Shown here: piece by piece, positions 8,420 to 19,613 of the stretch
Layout of the letters: each line of letters begins with the position of its first letter
How positions within the stretch are numbered: position 1 is the first letter of the stretch
NCBI RefSeq assembly: GCF_019798055.1
Contig: NZ_JAHOPH010000012.1
Location: 1 to 64,000, forward strand
DNA length: 64,000 bases
Direction: 5' to 3'
Source of the DNA: Salsipaludibacter albus
GTDB lineage: Bacteria > Actinomycetota > Nitriliruptoria > Nitriliruptorales > Nitriliruptoraceae
The notes under the pieces: model-generated
Database searches by the model: none
The model's input: the letters and a program-made list of their open reading frames with translations, nothing else
Told to the model about the DNA's origin: nothing
Translations under genes and position numbers: made by a program

Positions 8420-8985
8420 CGCGGGCTCCTCGTGTTCAGTGGGTCGACGTCGGGGCCGAACGGGGACGGTGACTCGACGGCGAAGGTGGCACGGGCCAGG
8501 CGCTCGAGGTGCTGGACGTCGGATCGGACGTCCTCGAGGGCACGCAGGTGGAGGACGTGCACGTAGACCGTGGGCGGGTCCCGACGAACCTCCAGCGTCA
8601 GGGTCCCCGGTGTCAACGAGATCGCGTTGGCGATCAGCGTGACCAGGCCGGGTGCGGTGGTGCCGAGCGGCACGGCGACGATGCCCTCGTTGATGTCGTT
8701 GGTCGGCGTGACCACCTCCCAGGCCACGACCGCGCTCGCCCGCACCAGGGCCCACACGAACCAGGTGAAGAACCGCAGCGCGGCGAGCGGGCGCACGGCG
8801 AGGTCGCCCGATCGCCGCGCGATCGGCACGAGCCACAACGTCCCCAGCCCCACCACGGTGCCCCACACGACGTTGGCGATGCTGATGTCTCCCCACAGGG
8901 CACACCACACGACCACGCACCAGCCCACGGCGACTGCTGCGCGGCTCCGGACGGAGGTGGAGGTCCCTGCATCGCCGTCGGTCAT
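8416..8985 (-). CDS. mnhE: Na+/H+ antiporter subunit MrpE/MnhE
   Basis: A 189-residue subunit. Hydrophobic helices occupy roughly residues 15-105, followed by a soluble domain with the MnhE pattern TLIANAISLTPGTLTLEV and VYVHVLHL. It is the usual accessory subunit needed for assembly of the Mrp complex. The start overlaps mnhD (ATGA). Confidence 0.93.
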   Translation of the reverse strand: MTDGDAGTSTSVRSRAAVAVGWCVVVWCALWGDISIANVVWGTVVGLGTLWLVPIARRSGDLAVRPLAALRFFTWFVWALVRASAVVAWEVVTPTNDINEGIVAVPLGTTAPGLVTLIANAISLTPGTLTLEVRRDPPTVYVHVLHLRALEDVRSDVQHLERLARATFAVESPSPFGPDVDPLNTRSPR

Positions 8986-10472
8986 CGCAGCACGGCCTGG
9001 ACGTAGGCGCCGCGTTCGAGCAGCACCGACGCCGCCCGCTCGCTGAAGTCGTACAGCGGTCCTGCCGCGACGACGAAGGCCAGGGAGACCGTGACCAGGA
9101 TGGCGGTCGCGACCGTCATCGGTGCCGCCACGACATGCTCACGGTCGAGGCTGACCGCGGCGCGGGCCGGGTCACCCCAGAACACGCCGTTCCAGATCTT
9201 GGTCATCGAGAACAGCGTCAGGAGGCCGACCGCCAGCGAGACCCCGGTGACGACCCACTGCTCGGCAGCGAACCCCGATTGGGCCAGCGACAGCTTGGCC
9301 ACGAACCCGGAGAACGGGGGGATGCCGGCCAGGCTGAGCGCCGGGAGGAGGAACAGGACCGCCAGCACCGGGGCCGTGTGCATCGCACCGCCGAGTCGGT
9401 CGAGCGCACCCGTGCCGGCTCGCTCCTCGACGATGCCGCCGACCAGGAACAGCGTCGTCTTGACGACGATGTGGTGCACGACGTACAGCACCGCACCGGC
9501 GATCCCGGCCAACGTGAACAGGCCGAGGCCGAAGATCATGTAGCCGATCTGGCTGACGATGTGGAAGGACAGGATGCGCTTGATGTCGTTCTGCGCGATC
9601 GCCCCGACCACTCCGACCGTCATCGTCAGGGCGGCGAGTACCAGCAGGGCGATCGACACCTCGCCACCGGTCGGGAACAGCAGGGTCTGCGTGCGGATGA
9701 TCGCGTAGACCCCCACCTTGGTCAGCAGGCCCGCGAACAGCGCGGTGACGGGTGACGGGGCCGTCGGGTAGGAGTCCGGCAGCCACTGGAACAGGGGGAA
9801 GATCGCCGCCTTGACCCCGAACACGACCAGCAGCAGCAGCCCCAGCGCCGTGCGGATTCCGGTCGGAACCTGGTCCATGGCCACGGCCAACGCCGCGAGG
9901 TTGACCTCCCCGGTCGCCGCGTACACCAGCCCGATGGCGGTGATGAACAGGGTCGAGGCCAGCAGGCCGATCACGACGTAGGTCATCCCGTGGCGGACCT
10001 GGTCCCGCGAGCCGCCGAGCGTGATCAGGACGTAGGAGGCCACCAGCATGACCTCGAAGGCGACGAACAGGTTGAACAGGTCGGCGGTGAGGAACGAGGC
10101 CGCGACGCCGGCGGCGAGCACGAGGTACAGCGGGTGGAAGGCCGGGGCCTGCTCCTTGGTCCGCTGGCTGCCGATCGCGTAGACCATCACCGTCCACAGC
10201 ATCAGGCTGGACACCACGAGCATGATCGCGCCCAGGGGGTCGGCGGCGAGCACGATGCCCACGGCGGGATCCACCGCCCCCACCCGGACGCTGACCACGG
10301 AGCCGTCCCAGACGCTCGCCACCACCACGATCGACAGGACCTGCATCGTCGCCAGGACCACCAGGCTGACCGTCCGCTGGAGCACCAGCGGACGACCCAG
10401 CAGCAACAGCGAGACCGCGGCAGCCCCCAGCGGGAGGCCGACGAGCAGGGGAAGGGCGACGTCCGGACTCAT
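8982..10472 (-). CDS. mnhD: Na+/H+ antiporter subunit MrpD/MnhD
   Basis: A 496-residue proton-translocating subunit homologous to complex I NuoM/NuoN. About 14 hydrophobic helices are present, including the LFNLFVAFEVMLVASYVLI segment with the conserved Glu, the FGVKAAIFPLFQWLPDSYPT segment with the key Lys, and the broken helix near VHHIVVKTTLFLVGG. It forms one of two antiporter modules with MrpA. It overlaps mnhC and mnhE by ATGA at each end. Confidence 0.95.
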   Translation of the reverse strand: MSPDVALPLLVGLPLGAAAVSLLLLGRPLVLQRTVSLVVLATMQVLSIVVVASVWDGSVVSVRVGAVDPAVGIVLAADPLGAIMLVVSSLMLWTVMVYAIGSQRTKEQAPAFHPLYLVLAAGVAASFLTADLFNLFVAFEVMLVASYVLITLGGSRDQVRHGMTYVVIGLLASTLFITAIGLVYAATGEVNLAALAVAMDQVPTGIRTALGLLLLVVFGVKAAIFPLFQWLPDSYPTAPSPVTALFAGLLTKVGVYAIIRTQTLLFPTGGEVSIALLVLAALTMTVGVVGAIAQNDIKRILSFHIVSQIGYMIFGLGLFTLAGIAGAVLYVVHHIVVKTTLFLVGGIVEERAGTGALDRLGGAMHTAPVLAVLFLLPALSLAGIPPFSGFVAKLSLAQSGFAAEQWVVTGVSLAVGLLTLFSMTKIWNGVFWGDPARAAVSLDREHVVAAPMTVATAILVTVSLAFVVAAGPLYDFSERAASVLLERGAYVQAVLR

Positions 10473-10918
10473 CCGTCGCCTCCCGGCCCGACGCCGACCT
10501 CGTGCTGGTCCGCGATCTCCCCATGCGCCGCCTCGCGGGTCTCGCGGCGGGCACGATCCTGGTCGAGGCGACGGACCGCGGCCGCCAGGCGACGGTCCTC
10601 GAGATCGTCCTCGACGGTGTCGTCGCGTCGCTGCCGCCAACTGCGGTAGGCCATTGCCAGGAGGAACCCGCTGACCCCGAAGGTGATCACGATGGCGGTC
10701 AGTGCCAGCGCCTGCGGAAGCGGATCCGACGTCGTGGCGGGATCCGCCCCCGCGATCGGCACGCCACCCGCGCGTCCGCCGGCGGTCAGCAGCAGCAGGT
10801 TGGCCCCGTGGCCCAGGATGGCCAGCCCGATCACGATGCGGGTCAGCGACCGTTGCATCAGCAGCCAGGCGCCGATGGTGTACAGCGCGCCGATGGTGCA
10901 GGCCAGGACCAGGATCAT
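10469..10918 (-). CDS. mnhC: Na+/H+ antiporter subunit MrpC/MnhC
   Basis: A 149-residue NuoK-like subunit with three membrane helices in the first 95 residues (pattern IVIGLAILGHGANLLLLTAG, then ALALTAIVITFGVSGFLLAM). The C-terminal 55 residues are an unusually long charged cytoplasmic tail rich in Arg and Glu. The start and stop overlap its neighbours as ATGA. Confidence 0.93.
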   Translation of the reverse strand: MILVLACTIGALYTIGAWLLMQRSLTRIVIGLAILGHGANLLLLTAGGRAGGVPIAGADPATTSDPLPQALALTAIVITFGVSGFLLAMAYRSWRQRRDDTVEDDLEDRRLAAAVRRLDQDRARRETREAAHGEIADQHEVGVGPGGDG

Positions 10919-11441
10919 GACGCCACCCCACGTCGGGTGTCGACGTCGTCCGCGTCACGATCGGCCGCCGCACCCAGGGAGCGCAGCAGGCCCAGCACCA
11001 GCCCGATGACCACCAGGTCGACCCCCACGTCGAACACCAGCGCCGAGGTGGCGTTGACCGTGCCCAACACCGGGATCTCCAGCGTGGCCTTCGCGCCGTA
11101 CAGGAACGCCCCGCCGAAGATCCATCCCGCGGCGCCACTCGCGAACGCCAGCAACAGCCCCGCGCCCAGCAGGACGTGCTCCTCCAGCGGCAGGACCCGA
11201 TCGACCTCGGCAGCGCCACCCGCCACGTAGCGCAGGACCAGCGCGGTCCCGATGACCAGGCCACTGACGAAGCCGCCACCCGGTGCGTTGTGGCCGGCGA
11301 ACAGCAGGAAGAGCCCGAACAGCACGGCCGTGCGGAACACCAGGTCGAGCACGACGTCTAGGATGACGCTCCGCCGCGGGGAGTTCGCGTCGGGGCCCGC
11401 TGGGGGGCCGGTGGGACGATGGACCGGTCCGGTCGGCGGGA

Positions 11442-11445
<4 letters not shown>
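10915..11445 (-). CDS. mnhB: Na+/H+ antiporter subunit MrpB/MnhB
   Basis: A 176-residue membrane subunit. The MnhB core starts near residue 35 with VFRTAVLFGLFLLFAGHNAPGGGF, a strong family signature, and ends with a helix VDLVVIGLVLGLLRSLG. The first 30 residues are Pro-rich. ATG 11445 overlaps the mnhA stop. Having mnhB as a separate gene matches the seven-gene type of Mrp operon. Confidence 0.93.
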
Positions 11446-13771
<2,326 letters not shown>

Positions 13772-13772
<1 letters not shown>

Positions 13773-14422
13773 CAGCGTGGCCCCGTGGTCGACGGGGCCA
13801 GCACGACGGGCAACCGCAGGGCATCGCTCACGCGCTCGATCCCCCATTCGTCGATCGCGCCGGTCACGACCACCAGGTCGTGCCGGCGATCGACGAAGCG
13901 ACGAAGCCCCTGCTCGAGGGTGCCCGGCAGCAACACCCGTCCCGGCGGGGGCTCGTGCAGGAACGTGGCCGCAGCGGCGAGTCGCCGGGCCGCAGCCATG
14001 CGCACCGGGTCGTCGTCCGGTCGCTCGGCGGTCTGGAAGTCGATGGTCGTGACGACGGTGACCGCACCGATCGGGCCCAGTCGATCGAGCAGCGCACTCG
14101 CGTCGGCCGCGTCGTGGCCGTCGCCGAGGACCACCACGACCACGTGGGCCCCGCGCCGTGCGGTGGGGGTGCGACAGAGCTCGATGGGTCGTGCGGCCGG
14201 CTCACGATGGCGGACGTAGTCCAGGGCCAGCGGCACGAACAACGGACCGAAGACCAACGCCAGCCCCAGCAACGACCGCAGGTCGTGCCCACGACGGTGC
14301 AGGACCACCGCCGCGGTGACCCCACTGCCGACCCACGCAAGCACCCCCAGCACGACCCACGAGACCGTGCCGACGACGGCGACCAGCTGGACGTGCCCCG
14401 TCTCGACGAACGACGACGTCAC
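13772..14422 (-). CDS. Membrane-anchored UspA-like protein in the Mrp operon
   Basis: A 216-residue protein starting with GTG 14422, which overlaps the antiporter stop (GTGA). Two hydrophobic helices (about residues 9-36 and 47-66) are followed by a soluble alpha/beta domain with universal-stress-protein features. These are the strand HVVVVVLGDGHDAADASALL, a central strand GAVTVVTTIDF, and a final strand DLVVVTGAIDEWGIERVSDAL before PVVLAP. The ATP-binding glycines typical of UspA are not clear. Its position between CPA2 and Mrp suggests a nucleotide- or stress-sensing regulatory subunit; this is inference. Confidence 0.72.
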
Positions 14423-16287
14423 GTCGGCGTCGCCTCCGGCATCCGCTCGGCCAGGGTCTGGGTCGAGGCGGGCGCCTGGCGGGACAACAGCCGGACACGA
14501 TCACCGGGGCGGAGTTCGTCGACCAGCGGGAACGGGATCACCTGGTCCTCCCGGAGCACCGCCAGGGGAAGACCCGACCGGCCACTGCGCAACCGCTGCA
14601 GCATGCCGTCCGGCTCGTCGACGCCGACCGTCGTCAGGGCCGCCTGGCCGTCGTCCAGCCAGCGTCCCCACCGCTCGACGTCGACCGGGGCGTCGAACAA
14701 CGGGCCGGCGCTGCGCGTGGCCAACAGGCGGTCGGTCGAGCCGTTGGTGTCCCCTGCCGAGGCGATGCGGATCTCCGGCACCCCGAAGTCGTCCTGGGCG
14801 ATGTCGGCGACGAGGACGTTGACCTCCGTGTTCGGGGTCATCGCCACGAGCAGGCCGGCCTCGTCGGCTCGGGCGCGGCGCAGGCTGTCGGGATCGAGGG
14901 CATCTCCCGTGACCGCCCGCAGGCCCGCCTGCCGACACTGTGCGGTGCGGTGCGGATTCGCGTCGAGCACCCACACGTCCCGGTCGCCGGACAGGGCCTC
15001 TGCCCAGGCCCGGGCCACGGGTCCGGCCCCCACGATGGTCACGCCCCGACGCTTCGTCCCGGCCTCGGCGAGTTCGCCGTGCCGGCGGAGCCACTCGACG
15101 CCAGTCTTGAGCATGACCGGGACCGTCGCCGTGGTCAGGATGGCCATGAGGACCAGGACGGTGAAGACCTCGGTGGTGATGAGGCCCCGCTCGAGGCCGA
15201 TCCCGGCGACGATGATCTCGACCGCTCCGCGGCCGTTCATCGCCGCACCGGCGACGATGCCCTCGCGCCAGCCGTACCCGGTGGGCAGGTAGAACAGCGC
15301 GGTCCCGAGGATCTTGCCGAGGGTCGCCGCGACGACGATCACGGTGAGCAGGAGCCAGTTGTCGAGGGCGGCCGTGAGGGAGATCTCGAACCCCGCCGTG
15401 ACGAAGAACACCGGCGCGAGGATCCCGATCGAGACGCGGCCGACCAGGTTCGACACGTCCCGGAAGTCGCGACGTCCGAGGACGTCGCGGCGCATCACCA
15501 TGCCGGCGACGAACGCACCGAGGATGGGGTGCAGGCCCAGCAGGCCGGCCGCGGCCGACAGGCCGAGACCGACCAGGACGAACACCGACAGCGCGTAGCC
15601 GGTGCCGTCGAGGCCCCACCGCTTCCTGGCCCAGGCCGAGACGCGTGGGACGACCAGGCCGGCCACGATCGCGATCACGACGAACAGGACCACCTGGGCC
15701 CCGACCGTGGCGATCGCGCCGACGTCGGCCCCACCGTCCTCCAGGGACAGGACCCCGGCGAAGATCACGAGCGTGGCCGTGTCCGACAGCAGGGCACCCG
15801 CCATCAGCACGTAGGCCAGTCGCGTGCCGAACAGACGCAGGTCGGCGAGGATCCGCGACTTCGTGGTCAGGGACGTGACCCCGACGGCGGCCCCGACGAA
15901 GATCGCGGCGATCACCGAGAAGCCGAACGCCAGCATTGCCGCGAACCCCAGGACGAACGGGACCACGAAGCCACCGATCGCGGCGAGCAAGCCGGCCTTC
16001 GACGCCCGTTTCAGGTCGTCGAAGTCGATCTCGGTCCCGATGTAGAGCATCATCAGGATGATCCCGAGCTCGCCGATCTCGGCCAACCCAGCACCGTCGG
16101 ACAGCAGGCCCAGCAGCGGCGGCCCCAGCACGATCCCGGCCAGGAGCTCACCGAGGACGGACGGATAGCCCATGCGCACGGCCACGCTTCCGGCCAGCCA
16201 GGCGGCTGCGAGCACGAGCGCGAGCGCGACCAGGTCGACGGGCCCGTGGGCGACGTCGCCAGCGGCGGCGGCGAGCATGACGGTCAT
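14419..16287 (-). CDS. CPA2 (Kef-type) cation/proton antiporter with RCK domains
   Basis: A 622-residue protein. ATG 16287 is preceded by AGGAG at good spacing. Residues 15-390 form the Na_H_exchanger fold, with MGYPSVLGELLAGIVLGP, IGTEIDF and a substrate-site helix around GALLSDTATLVIFAG. Residues 400-520 form a TrkA-N (Rossmann) domain beginning VTIVGAGPVARAWAEAL, and the end resembles a TrkA-C domain. This is the architecture of nucleotide-gated K+/H+ or Na+/H+ antiporters. It heads the Mrp operon, so sodium and potassium extrusion appear co-expressed. Confidence 0.9.
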   Translation of the reverse strand: MTVMLAAAAGDVAHGPVDLVALALVLAAAWLAGSVAVRMGYPSVLGELLAGIVLGPPLLGLLSDGAGLAEIGELGIILMMLYIGTEIDFDDLKRASKAGLLAAIGGFVVPFVLGFAAMLAFGFSVIAAIFVGAAVGVTSLTTKSRILADLRLFGTRLAYVLMAGALLSDTATLVIFAGVLSLEDGGADVGAIATVGAQVVLFVVIAIVAGLVVPRVSAWARKRWGLDGTGYALSVFVLVGLGLSAAAGLLGLHPILGAFVAGMVMRRDVLGRRDFRDVSNLVGRVSIGILAPVFFVTAGFEISLTAALDNWLLLTVIVVAATLGKILGTALFYLPTGYGWREGIVAGAAMNGRGAVEIIVAGIGLERGLITTEVFTVLVLMAILTTATVPVMLKTGVEWLRRHGELAEAGTKRRGVTIVGAGPVARAWAEALSGDRDVWVLDANPHRTAQCRQAGLRAVTGDALDPDSLRRARADEAGLLVAMTPNTEVNVLVADIAQDDFGVPEIRIASAGDTNGSTDRLLATRSAGPLFDAPVDVERWGRWLDDGQAALTTVGVDEPDGMLQRLRSGRSGLPLAVLREDQVIPFPLVDELRPGDRVRLLSRQAPASTQTLAERMPEATPT

Positions 16288-16592
16288 GCGGTCTCCTGGT
16301 TCTGGCGCCGGGACGTTCGTGGGCGCGTGGGTGGGAGGGAGGGGTCGAGCCGGACGTTGAGCCTGACGAGCACCGCCACGGCGCCCGTGGACAGGACCAA
16401 CCGCAGCCAGCCCGGGCCCACCAGCACGCACCCGACGAGCAGGACGACGGCGATCGCGAGCCAGGTCCCGACCACGACGTGGTCATGGTGGGCCCCCGGC
16501 AGTGCGGTCCGGTCCGCTGGTCGTTCGCTGCCCGTGCCCAGGGACGTGGGCGGTCGGACCTGCGGCGGGTGGCCGCATGCGGAGCGCTGCAT
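16284..16592 (-). CDS. Small two-helix membrane protein, first gene of the antiporter operon
   Basis: The stop overlaps the CPA2 start (ATGA). The C-terminal 70 residues contain two hydrophobic helices (VVVGTWLAIAVVLLVGCVLV and LRLVLSTGAVAVLVRLNV) and a basic tail, typical of a small transporter accessory protein. The start is uncertain: ATG 16592 gives 102 residues, but the first 35 are low-complexity and an internal GTG nearer the first helix is possible. I recognise no family. Confidence 0.55.
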   Translation of the reverse strand: MQRSACGHPPQVRPPTSLGTGSERPADRTALPGAHHDHVVVGTWLAIAVVLLVGCVLVGPGWLRLVLSTGAVAVLVRLNVRLDPSLPPTRPRTSRRQNQETA

Positions 16593-16735
16593 GGTGCGGG
16601 GCGCACCGGTGTGGCGGCCGGACCTTCCACGTGCGCCGACGGTGTCGTGGCGGCGAGGTGCGTGGTTGGTGCCCGGACACGATGGGATGGAGGGCCAACG
16701 GCTCGCGGTCATGGCCCCAGCGTCTTCGACGGTGG

Positions 16736-16779
16736 CTGATGGACCCCTGAAGCCCTGCTGAAGAAGGCCTGAAGATCAG
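16736..16779. promoter_or_regulatory. Four 11-bp direct repeats, candidate OmpR-type operator
   Basis: CTGATG at 16736 and CTGAAG at 16747, 16758 and 16769 follow each other at exactly 11-bp steps. OmpR/PhoB-family regulators bind head-to-tail as dimers to direct repeats with about this spacing. The array lies between the divergent CPA2-Mrp operon and the OmpR-type regulator gene, so it could serve both. The last unit also contains the small palindrome GCCTGA-AGA-TCAGGC (16767-16781). Confidence 0.65.
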
Positions 16780-16823
16780 GCTCCGGCACGTCGAGGCGAT
16801 CGCTGGGACGTCGCCCGCAGGGA

Positions 16824-16829
16824 TAGTCT
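16824..16829 (+). promoter_or_regulatory. Candidate -10 box of the response regulator gene
   Basis: TAGTCT fits the TANNNT pattern and lies 28 bp before the start codon, leaving room for the AGGAG ribosome site at 16844-16848. No clear -35 is seen, consistent with activation from the repeats 45-90 bp upstream. Confidence 0.4.
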
Positions 16830-16856
16830 CGCGACTCGCTCCCAGGAGACGTCAGC

Positions 16857-17537
16857 ATGTCTGCCACGTCGCCGCGCATCCTGTTCGTGGAGGACGACGC
16901 CGCGGTGCGAGCCGCCGTGACGGCGGCGCTGCGCGGCGACGGCTACCTCGTGCGCGCACAGCCCGACGGGCGCGACATCGACAGCGCGATCGCGGACCTG
17001 CATCCCGACCTGGCGATCCTCGACATCCGGCTGCAGGTCGGACCCGACGGCCTCGCACTGGCTCGTCGGCTCCGCCACGGCAGCGACATGCCCATGATCT
17101 TCCTGACCGCGGCCGATGAACTGGACGATCGGCTGGCCGGTTTCGACGTCGGGGCGGACGACTACCTGACCAAGCCGTTCTCGGTCGTCGAGTTGCTGGC
17201 CAGGGTCCGGGCACTCCTGCGCCGGTCCGGGTCGCTGGAGTCCGACACGTGGGAGGTCGAGGACCTGGTCGTGAACGAGTCCGGCCGATCAGTGCGTCGT
17301 GGCGACCGCCCCCTCGAGCTCACGCCGACCGAGTTCGACCTGTTGTCCGCGCTGGGCCGTCGACGCGGGCGGGTGACCTCCAAGGAGCACTTGCTGATGG
17401 CGGTGTGGCAGTTCGACTCCTACGACCCCAACCTGGTCGAGGTCCACATCTCGGCGTTGCGGCGCAAGCTCGAGGAGGACGGCGCACCGCGACTGGTGCA
17501 CACGGTGCGAGGGGCGGGTTACGTTCTTCGGCCGTGA
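16857..17537 (+). CDS. OmpR-family response regulator
   Basis: A 226-residue two-domain regulator. The receiver domain (residues 7-120) has the acidic pair in VEDDAA, phospho-acceptor Asp in LAILDIRL, and the Lys in DDYLTKPFS. The C-terminal winged helix (130-226) has ELTPTEFDLLSALGRR and ends with HTVRGAGYVLRP. AGGAG precedes ATG 16857 at 8 nt. Its stop overlaps the kinase GTG start. By position it is the likely regulator of the CPA2-Mrp operon through the 11-bp repeats. Confidence 0.95.
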   Translation: MSATSPRILFVEDDAAVRAAVTAALRGDGYLVRAQPDGRDIDSAIADLHPDLAILDIRLQVGPDGLALARRLRHGSDMPMIFLTAADELDDRLAGFDVGADDYLTKPFSVVELLARVRALLRRSGSLESDTWEVEDLVVNESGRSVRRGDRPLELTPTEFDLLSALGRRRGRVTSKEHLLMAVWQFDSYDPNLVEVHISALRRKLEEDGAPRLVHTVRGAGYVLRP

Positions 17538-18877
17538 TCAAGACGCCCTCACTGCGCAACAGGATGACGGCCACCACCGTGGCCGTGGTGGCCGTCGTGG
17601 TCGTCGCCCTCGACGCCTTCGTGTACCTCTCGCTGGCCGAGCGCCTCGACGAGATCCTCGACCAGGTGCTCCAGGCCCGGACCCAGGCGGCGAGCCAGGT
17701 GGTCCGCGCGGATCCACCGATCAGCTCGCTGGTGACGGAGTTGTCCGACGCGGGCGTGCCGGCCGTGGTCCGCTTCCCCGACGGCCGAGTCGTGCGCACC
17801 GAGGACGGGGACCGGCTGTTCGACCGACTGCCACCCGCCCCGGAGGCAGCGTCGGCCCTGCAGGACAGCGAGGTCCTGACCCTCGACGACGGCACCGAGA
17901 TCGAGGTGCTGGTGTCGCGGGGCGGGGCCAACGCCACGTTGCGCCGTGTCCTGGTGCTCGAGACCATCGGGAGCCTGGTCGCGATCGTGCTCGCGATCGT
18001 GGTCCTCAACCGCGCCGCACGGGTCGTGACCCGACCCGTGGACCGGATCGTGGACGTGGCCGACCAGATCGCCGATGGCCGGACCGACCTGCGCCTCGAA
18101 CCGTCGGACCCCTCGACCGAGGTCGGGCGCATGGCCGCCGCGATGGATCGCGTGGTCGCAGCCCTGGAGGAGGCTCTCGAGACGGCTCGCCGGGAGGAAC
18201 GACGCAGTCGGGACTTCCTGGCCGACGCCGCACACCAGCTCCGAACGCCCGTGGCCGGCCTGCGGGCAACTGCCGAGACGGTGCTCACCTCGGCATCACC
18301 GGACGAGCGCGAGGAGCTGCTGGAGAACGTGGCTCGCGAGGCTGATCGCATCGGTCGCCTCGTCAACTCGCTGCTGGCGATGGCGCGCCTGGACCGTCCG
18401 GAGCAGGTGGACCAACGCCCCGTCGACCTGGTGGACGTCCTCACCACCGAGGTCGCCCACCAACTGTCCCTGGCCCCAGGACTGGCCGTCGACCTCGACG
18501 CGACTCGGCCGTCCATGACCGTCGTCGGCGACGACATGTGGCTGCGGGCCGCGCTCGGCAACCTCCTCGACAATGCCCGTCGTCATGCTCGCCACCGGGT
18601 CGACGTCGCCGTGCGCGAGGTCGGCGCCACGACCACCGTGACGATCCACGACGACGGCCCCGGTGTCCCCGCAGGTCGTGAAGACCACGTCTTCGGGCGT
18701 TTCGTGTCGCTCGACGGGGACGGGTCCGGACTCGGCCTTCCGATCGCGCGGGCCATCGCCCAGGCACACGAGGGAACACTGGAGCTGGTCGACGGCCGGT
18801 TCGAGCTCTCCCTGCCGACCGACGGCAGCTCGCGCCCCCGTTCGCTCCCCCGCGCCGAGACCACCACGGCGTCGTGA
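17534..18877 (+). CDS. Sensor histidine kinase partnered with the OmpR-type regulator
   Basis: A 447-residue kinase starting at GTG 17534, which overlaps the regulator stop (GTGA). Layout: first membrane helix (residues 15-35), an extracytoplasmic sensor of about 105 residues, second helix (about 140-162), HAMP domain, HisKA with the phospho-acceptor His in DAAHQLRTPVAG, and HATPase with the N box NLLDNARRH and glycine boxes DDGPGVP and GSGLGLPI. The stimulus is unknown; the genetic context suggests ionic or pH stress. Confidence 0.94.
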   Translation: MIKTPSLRNRMTATTVAVVAVVVVALDAFVYLSLAERLDEILDQVLQARTQAASQVVRADPPISSLVTELSDAGVPAVVRFPDGRVVRTEDGDRLFDRLPPAPEAASALQDSEVLTLDDGTEIEVLVSRGGANATLRRVLVLETIGSLVAIVLAIVVLNRAARVVTRPVDRIVDVADQIADGRTDLRLEPSDPSTEVGRMAAAMDRVVAALEEALETARREERRSRDFLADAAHQLRTPVAGLRATAETVLTSASPDEREELLENVAREADRIGRLVNSLLAMARLDRPEQVDQRPVDLVDVLTTEVAHQLSLAPGLAVDLDATRPSMTVVGDDMWLRAALGNLLDNARRHARHRVDVAVREVGATTTVTIHDDGPGVPAGREDHVFGRFVSLDGDGSGLGLPIARAIAQAHEGTLELVDGRFELSLPTDGSSRPRSLPRAETTTAS

Positions 18878-18893
18878 CGGATCCGGCTCGTCA

Positions 18894-19592
18894 TCAGGTC
18901 CCGGTGATCGTGAACTCGTTGTCGTCCGGGTCGGTGAGTTCCACGACGTCGTCCCCCTCGATGCGTCGCCGGGCACCCAACGAGACCAGTCGCTCGACCT
19001 CGCGGGCCATCGTGTCCCTGCTGATCACGAGGTCGAACCGCTGCTCGTTGCGGCCGACCTTGTCGACCACGGGTGGGCCGCCCCACGCGACCTTGGTGCC
19101 GCCGAGCGGCGACTGGATCGCCGTCTCCTCGTCCTGGTCCCACACCAGGCCCCACCCGAGCGCGTCCCGCCAGAAGTGTCCGACCGACCGCGTGCCGTCA
19201 CAGGCGACCTCGCCCAGGAAGCCGCAGCCCGCCAGGTAGCCGTTGCCTGCCTCGATGACGCAGAACGGGTTGCCCTCGGGGTCAGCGACGACGACGTGGT
19301 CCTCCTCCGGCAACTGCCCGACATCGAGGGGCCGGCCACCGAGCTCCAGCGCCCGGGCCACGGTGCGGTCCTGGTCGTCGGGACGCGCACTGGTGAGGTG
19401 GAGGTGCAGCTGCCGGCCCCGGCGACGCGCCGACCCGCGCACGAACCGCAGCCCGACCTGGGTCTCGTCCCCCGCGAGCATGACGCCGTCCAGCGCCCGG
19501 ACAGCCCTGCGCCCCAGCAGCGCTGCCCAGAACTCCGCCACCCGGGCAGGCTCCCGCGCCTCGAACACCACGCTGCGCAACGTCAGTCCCAT
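18894..19592 (-). CDS. Two-domain VOC/glyoxalase-like protein
   Basis: A 232-residue protein with two VOC domains. The first (residues 4-112) starts LRSVVFEAREPARVAEFWAALLGR and ends with DPEGNPFCVIEAG. The second (about 122-232) starts with CDGTRSVGHFWRDALGWGLV and ends with DPDDNEFTITG. This glyoxalase-like arrangement is common in actinobacteria, and most members are uncharacterised. It has its own promoter box and looks leaderless. It is convergent with the kinase gene, with only 16 bp between stops. Confidence 0.84.
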   Translation of the reverse strand: MGLTLRSVVFEAREPARVAEFWAALLGRRAVRALDGVMLAGDETQVGLRFVRGSARRRGRQLHLHLTSARPDDQDRTVARALELGGRPLDVGQLPEEDHVVVADPEGNPFCVIEAGNGYLAGCGFLGEVACDGTRSVGHFWRDALGWGLVWDQDEETAIQSPLGGTKVAWGGPPVVDKVGRNEQRFDLVISRDTMAREVERLVSLGARRRIEGDDVVELTDPDDNEFTITGT

Positions 19593-19598
19593 GCCGCC

Positions 19599-19604
19599 AG
19601 CCTA
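19599..19604 (-). promoter_or_regulatory. -10 box for a leaderless VOC transcript
   Basis: On the minus strand TAGGCT is followed by exactly 6 nt and then the ATG at 19592. There is no Shine-Dalgarno site. This spacing puts the transcription start at the start codon. Confidence 0.5.
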
Positions 19605-19613
19605 GGATCCCTG

